Source of the DNA: Puccinia triticina
Taxonomy: Eukaryota > Basidiomycota > Pucciniomycetes > Pucciniales > Pucciniaceae
DNA length: 64,000 bases
Assembly (NCBI RefSeq): GCF_026914185.1
Contig: NC_070561.1
Span: 2,852,001-2,916,000, forward strand
Direction of reading: 5' to 3'
The notes below the pieces were generated by a model. It was given only the letters and a program-made list of their open reading frames with translations. It did not search any database and had not been told where the DNA came from. Below are positions 58,907 through 64,000 of the stretch, piece after piece. Positions within the stretch are counted from its first letter, which is position 1; each line of letters starts with the position of its first letter. The position numbers were made by a program, and so were the translations under genes.

Positions 58907-60198
58907 ATGGCACAACCCAACATGCTTCAAAAACAAAAACAGCACCAGCTCCGACGAAAGAGGATGGCGCTATTCATCATTATACTCATTGGCCTCCGTC
59001 AGTGGTCCAAGACAATCAAGCAGCCTTACAACGATAGCATCTTAACAGGTGATGCATACGTCAGACACATCTTGAATGGCAACCGACTACGGGCTCAGGC
59101 AATGTTCCAAATCTCAATCGATGTGTTCAGGATTTGCTCAGATGAGCTTCTATCAATCAACTGTGAACCGGTCTCAAAGCTAGTCAGCATGGACGAACAA
59201 TTGGCTATCTTCTTATACATTGTTGGACAAAACGCGACCAACAGGCAAACTCAAGACCGATTCCAGCACAGTGGCGAAACAATCTCTTGAATCTTTCATC
59301 ATGTGATTTACCTCTTTCTCCAGCTCCAGAGCAAGTATATTGTTTCTCCCCGTCGCAATGTCACACATGAATCTATCCTCGACAACCCAAAATTTGCACC
59401 ATTTTTTGAAGGATGTATTGGGGCAATGGATGGATGCCATGTCCCAGCAAGTGTACCAGAACAAATGGCCGGCCCGTATTGTAATTGCAAGGGTGGTTTA
59501 TCTCAGAACGTTCTTGGGGTTGTTGACTTTGACATGAAATTCACGTACATGATGGTTGGATGGGAGGGATCTGCTCATGACTCACGGGTTCTTGGAAGCG
59601 CGATGGCTGAGGACTTCAAAATACCAAGTGACTCTTTCTACCTTGCCGACGCCGGCTACTCCCTCTCTAAGGGGATCCTTGTTCCGTACCGTGGGGTTCG
59701 TTATCACCTGCGTGAAACTGCACAGGCTGGAAATAGGTATGATTAATACCTTAGCTTGCAGTTTGGATTGGTCTAGTAACTGATCAAGATCACTTTATCA
59801 GGCCAGCAAACAAGGAAGAGCTCTATAATCTCAGACATTCAATGCTTCGGAATGTTGTTGAGCGAACATTTGGCACATGGAAGAAACGATTCCCGATCCT
59901 GGTCCACCCGTTGGGATACAGCTTGCAAACTCAAGGAGACCTGGTACTTGCTCTGGCAGTTGTCCACAATATGATCATCGAACACAACAGCCAGTCGGAG
60001 TATTTCAATGACCCAAACTATGCAGGGGATCCACCCGATGACGATGAGATCCCCAATGAAGAAGACGATACTGCGAATGAATCAAACGCCTCTACCTGAG
60101 CTCAGCAGCGAGCAGAACTCAAGAAATGGTGTGATTCAATTGCTTCTAACATGTGGGAACAATACCTCAACTACCTTGAAGAACAACGGCGTGAATGA
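58907..60198 (+). pseudogene. PIF/Harbinger DDE transposase with two premature TGAs
   Basis: Exons 58907-59736 and 59802-60198 join at a GT-AG intron (GTATGATT to ATCAG) in matching phase; 409 codons. Motifs in order: an N-terminal helix-rich part with MDEQLAIFLYIVGQNATNRQ, FFEGCIGAMDGCHVP (first Asp), GWEGSAHDSRVLGSA (second Asp), FYLADAGYSLSKGILVPYRG, and LRNVVERTFGTWKKRFP (catalytic Glu). The in-frame TGA at 59288-59290 follows HSGETIS and that at 60097-60099 precedes AQQRAELKKW; both are plausibly CGA-to-TGA changes. Apart from these stops the frame is intact. In this family the nuclease and the Myb-like protein act together to bind ends and cut at TWA targets. Confidence 0.93.
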
Positions 60199-60548
60199 GC
60201 ACCAGACAGATCGGTATCAATCAAACAGAAAAATTAGTATTGACCAACAAATACAGATCAGTCTCAATTGAAAAACACAAAGATAGGGAGCCTGTTTGTC
60301 TATTTTTATTTATGTAGTCCGAGCAGACAAAAGGGGATTGTTTTATTTGTGATTCCAAGCAGAAAAAAGGAGATTGTTTGTTTCATCACTAGTTTTATTT
60401 GTGATTCAAAGAAGAGGATTGTGATCAGAGAGAATGGTAATTGGATAGATCAATGAAAATAAAGACAAGCATTTGTAATTATACTTCTTTGTTTAGACTG
60501 AGAGAAAAAACCGGTGACAGTGATTGATGAGAACAAAGACCAATGGTA

Positions 60549-62034
60549 CTAGTTGGCCAAGGACATCTGACTATCTATTTGTTTTTCTAACCAGGCCTGC
60601 GCATGGTCATTTGAACGGATTGCTAGAAAAGTGGAAGCATTGGATTTGTTCTTCAAGACATCAAAACCTGCTACAAGCTCCTCAAGGCTCAGATGGTCAG
60701 CAAAATGATCTTGGAATTTTTCCATCGCTCTCATCGCTATTGAGGATTCTGCATCTTTGGGCTGAGGGTTGGAAGCCAAAAATGCCTCCGCCAGACGATC
60801 GATTGAGTTCTCAAACCGATCTCCCGAGGTTACCCGATGACGGCGGGGAGGTCGAACACCGGGACGCTGAGTACTAGTCTGAGTAGGTCTATTTCTAACG
60901 TCGCCGTCCTCAGCTGGGTCTTGATTGTCACCAGTCGGAGCGTCCTCTTCAGGTGCATCAATGAGCTCGGTCCCTGACGTCCGACGCAAAACACCACTGG
61001 CCGTGTTTCCCTCAAAAATAACCTGATAGTCGCTGTACTCGGGGAAGGGGGTATTCTTGAAGCGCTTCGCGTTGGGGTGTGACTAAGAAAAAATCATTAA
61101 CATCCATAGAGGTTGTCCTACTGTGCAGGCATTGAATGAAGACCTACCACTAAGAAAGAGTTCCAGACCTCCTTGAAGGCTGTGACCATGCACTCAGCCT
61201 CGTTCCAACCAAATCCACTTGCCCCTTTGCAAGCAGAGAAGGCATCCCAAACCTTCTTGAAGGACTGACTGAATTTGGACTTGACCTTTGCAACGGTGAA
61301 TTTGACTCCGGGGAACTCCTTCGCAAGCTCAATGGCAACTGATTGATGTACCTCGGGTTTGAAACCGGCTTCGCCTCTCTTTCCTGACTCGACTGCTTTG
61401 ACATACATTTCAATAGCACTGCGTTCCATACCAGCAGTCCATATGAGGTTCTTGGGACTATCTTCAGGTTGTGACTGGTGAATTTGAGATTGAGAGCCTG
61501 GATTTTGGGTTGATCCAGGGTGTTCAGTGCGAGTGGCCTGAGTAAGTTGCTGAGACTGAGTTGCCGGAGTCGCTGACGATACCAACGATGGGCCGCTACG
61601 CTAAACTATCCGTAGCGTGCGCTATCTGCTAGTTTAGCGTTGCGTAGTTCCTGACACATTGCCGTTAGTTGTAGTGCCCGCTACGGGCCGCTACGCTACG
61701 CTAACGGGCGCTAACAGCGCTATCAGCTTTTTTAGCGGTTGAATAGCACTGCTAGCGCTGATAGCGGCAATAGAGGCCCTGTAGTTTCAAGGGGTGCCTG
61801 TTAGCGGTAGCGGGCAATCACTGCCCGCTAACGGAAAACCCTGTCATTTGTAGTTTAGATCCGCTACGCTGCGCTGAACTACGGACTAAATGTAGCGTAG
61901 CGGCCCACCGTTGACGATACCGGAGTAGCTGGAGTGTTCTGCTGTTTTTGAGGCTTTCTACGGCGGTTAGGAGTGGCAATGACACTGGGAGGCTTGGATT
62001 GATGAGTAGGCTGAGAAGATCTTCGTCGACCCAT
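60549..62034 (-). pseudogene. Harbinger Myb/SANT-like DNA-binding protein, split by a MITE
   Basis: Minus-strand parts: 62034-61922, then 61583-61148, intron (GTAGGT to TTCTTAG), then 61082-60549. The start is an ATG at 62034. With the 328-bp insert and one 10-bp duplicate ignored, lengths are 549 and 534 nt and the frame is continuous to the stop (360 residues). The core matches the Myb_DNA-bind_3 (Myb/SANT-like) domain: WTAGMERSAIEMYVKAVESG, GFKPEVHQSVAIELAKEFPG, KFSQSFKKVWDAFSA, SGFGWNEAECMVTAFKEVW and HPNAKRFKNTPFPEYSDYQV. The C-terminal half is acidic then helical (FQDHFADHLSLEELVAGFDV). Its role is to recruit the transposase to element ends in the nucleus. Confidence 0.9.
61584..61911. 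mobile_element. Mutator-like MITE in the Harbinger Myb-like gene
   Basis: Ends are AACGATGGGCCGCTACGCTA and, reversed from the right, AACGGTGGGCCGCTACGCTA. The 10-bp TGACGATACC is duplicated on both sides (61574-61583 and 61912-61921). Without the insert the host frame is continuous, so the borders are certain. CGCTAC-type short repeats run throughout. Confidence 0.93.
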
Positions 62035-62288
62035 GTTGTCTTGTGGTGATGATAGACAGTGTGGGACTTGTCAAAAAGAGGCCGGCGGGCTGAATATCAC
62101 CCAGAAATACAGGTCAGGACCTATATTTCTGGAATGGCAGGGGATATAAATTTTCTGTGATACAGCGTAATGAATTTTACAATATCATTGGCTGTCCCGA
62201 ACACATATAAATTTGGTGTTATACCCCGAGCACCCCCGGTTATAAGTCGCGCAATTTATAACCGAAATTGGGGCGTCCAAACGGGGCC

Positions 62289-64000
62289 TTATCATTAAAT
62301 TGACCTGGTTTTCAGCATAGGTATGGCATACATTTTACACAGACATTGTACAACACATTTGGTATGATTCCAGGTCTTCTAAAATTACTTTGTGGCAGAT
62401 ATGAAATTGCCTTCCAACCAGCATCTAACTGAGAGCCAACCAAATCTATGACTGAGTTCAGAGATGGCACTTGCACACAAGTGCCAAGGAAACACCCATG
62501 GTCATGGGCTGTGAGGACTCCTATGGTCCCAGCCTCTCTGTGGGCCGGGGGACTTCAGGAGGCATGGGAATTGGTAGAAGTTACATGAAACTATTATGGG
62601 TTTAGACAGGGATTTTTCCGGTTTGGGAGACCCAAGTACCATGGGTTACGGGGGATGACAGGTTTATGGGTTAAGACCCATTTTTTGGCTTGCCCCAAAT
62701 TGGGAGACCCAAAATCCCATTGCTTTGGGGAGTTTATGGGTCTTGCCAGGTATGGTTTAGGGCAAGTTCTACTGGAAATTTTTGAGGATGGAACAGCAAG
62801 AAGTATGTATGAGTTGTTGAGGATGGAACAGCAAGAAGTATGTATGAGTCGGAGAGGGTGGAGAAAGCCGGCAAGTTGTCAACTGTGGCCCATCAATCAG
62901 AATGGGGTAAATACAGGAACAGCAGCAGATGACAACAGCAATTATGTAAGCAGAGCTCACAGCCATAACCCGTTACACCATGGGTTGCTGGACCAATTTT
63001 GGATTTGGACGGTCCTTCTGCTGGTTTTCTCTGACACTGCGAGCTCCCTTGGATGAGTCAGATGACCTTCCATGGGAGACTTCTGTGTGGAACAAAATTC
63101 AACAATGCCCATCCAATTCGCGGCAAGGATGATTATTGTTGCATGATGCCCGCTATTTAGACCTTTGTGTTGAATTTCTGGACTCAACACTGGGCTTCAG
63201 CTTTTATTGGCAAAAATTCAGTGTCTGTCATCTGAAATGTACTTGAGCACCCGAAGTATAATGGCCCCAGGAAAAAAAAAAGCAAAAAAGGTCCCATAAT
63301 TCAACAAGATACGGACTTACTTTGCGCACTGCGGGAAACTCTTTGCGCACTGTGGGGGTTGTCGTCCTGATGTCCAGTCCCCAGTGCGCGCTTCTGCCAC
63401 GGCTCTTTGCACACTGTGTTTTCCCCAAAAAAAACGGCTTGCCTTTCTTGAGATATTTTTTTATGAATCAATAGAATGACTTTTTATGATCCCCCCCAAA
63501 AACAATCAAGTCATTTAGGGGTCTCCTTGAGCCTACATAAAATTGACATGAAAAAATCATATTTTAACACGGCAAGCATTAAAAATGCCACTTCCTGTGA
63601 CCCAGTATCCACAAAAACTTCACACTATATAGTGCATGTGCAATTTCACAGCCTGATAATTTTCAGAATTTACACCAGCTTTCCTGCAGCTCAAATAGGT
63701 ATTGCGGCAATTTAAGCATTTTGGGGCAGTGATCAACTCCCTGGTCTCCTGAGTGATGGTTGTGAATCTTTTTTAGCTTGATTAAAGCTGTGGAAGCGCT
63801 ATTTGGCTGTATGGATTAAAACTGGGCCCCCTTAAAGAGGTAGATCATTGAAAATTCAAGTGTTTTTTGGGGAAAAATAGTTTTTATCCAAAAGAGTGTG
63901 TATTTCTCAGGGAGATTTTAAAGCAACACAAATAAATGATAAGAAAAACATTTAATGAGTGGTGAAGCATTGGTTATCTAACTTATTCTAAATCCAAAAG
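62289..64000. other. Spacer with small repeats
   Basis: A 35-bp tandem duplication (GAGGATGGAACAGCAAGAAG and onward) lies at 62784-62852. At 63312-63415 there are TTTGCGCACTGCGGGAAAC-type strings like the arms of the foldback element at 25804. No gene is supported. Confidence 0.45.
63312..63415. repeat. Foldback-arm relic
   Basis: Contains TTTGCGCACTGCGGGAAACT, GCGCACTGTGGGGG and CAGTGCGCGC, closely resembling the outer 100 bp of the arms at 25804 and 27548 (GCGCACTGC motifs). It may be the end of another member that lies mostly elsewhere or has decayed. Confidence 0.45.

Larger units (their letters stand above)
58688..62288. mobile_element. PIF/Harbinger transposon, full length
   Basis: Both ends are GGCCCCGTTTGGACGCCC and the three-base TTA is duplicated on both sides (58685-58687 and 62289-62291). 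The 3601-bp element carries two convergent genes: a DDE transposase (plus strand) and a Myb/SANT-like DNA-binding protein (minus strand), the usual pair of autonomous PIF/Harbinger elements. Both are now broken, so the copy is inactive. MITEs with the same type of ends lie at 14597-14746 and 38232-38438. Confidence 0.97.

Overview
The window reads as nuclear DNA of a basidiomycete fungus, most likely a rust (Pucciniales, Puccinia-like). The reasons are short GT-AG introns splitting a few conserved genes, long AT-rich gaps packed with transposons, and the mix of KDZ (Kyakuja/Dileera/Zisupton-like), PIF/Harbinger, hAT-like, Mutator-like and Tc1/mariner-like elements with Ty1/copia and chromodomain Ty3/gypsy retrotransposons. 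The species is an inference; no marker gene fixes it.

Host genes are few. From the left: a 5'-incomplete two-exon gene of unknown function (0.3-1.1 kb, +); a two-exon gene for a secreted, Ile-Pro-Ser repeat-rich protein with Kex2-like sites (3.7-6.1 kb, +); a four-exon drug/metabolite-superfamily transporter (10.6-12.3 kb, -); a six-exon crotonase (13.0-14.3 kb, -); and transaldolase, present twice as near-identical inverted copies (19.2-20.7 kb, +, and 36.5-38.0 kb, -) in 2.2-kb arms around 14.7 kb of transposon-rich spacer.

The rest is mainly mobile DNA, much of it nested, and many insertions can be dated relative to each other by target-site duplications (TSDs). Main items: a 5.2-kb copia element with LTRs that look identical (29.4-34.6 kb, TSD TGAGA); a decayed chromovirus (about 50.6-56.7 kb) split by a 910-bp solo LTR (TSD ACGG) and by a tRNA-like insertion; two more solo LTRs of that family (7.6-8.5 and 22.7-23.9 kb); a 1.75-kb foldback-like element with arms of about 0.5 kb around a tandem hairpin array (25.8-27.5 kb, 8-bp TSD); an hAT-like element with a 22-bp GC-rich minisatellite and another hairpin array (42.4-44.2 kb), inserted in the coding region of a KDZ transposase relic (42.2-46.3 kb); and a complete 3.6-kb PIF/Harbinger element (58.7-62.3 kb, TSD TTA) with a DDE transposase and a Myb/SANT-like protein, both inactivated, plus small relatives that share its end sequence.

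Three insertions (solo LTR in chromovirus pol, hAT-like element in KDZ, Mutator-like MITE in the Harbinger Myb-like gene) leave the host reading frame continuous once the insert and one TSD copy are ignored, which is strong evidence for their borders. Many transposon stop codons look like C-to-T transitions, several in CGA codons. All identities come from reading translated motifs; no search or alignment was run.
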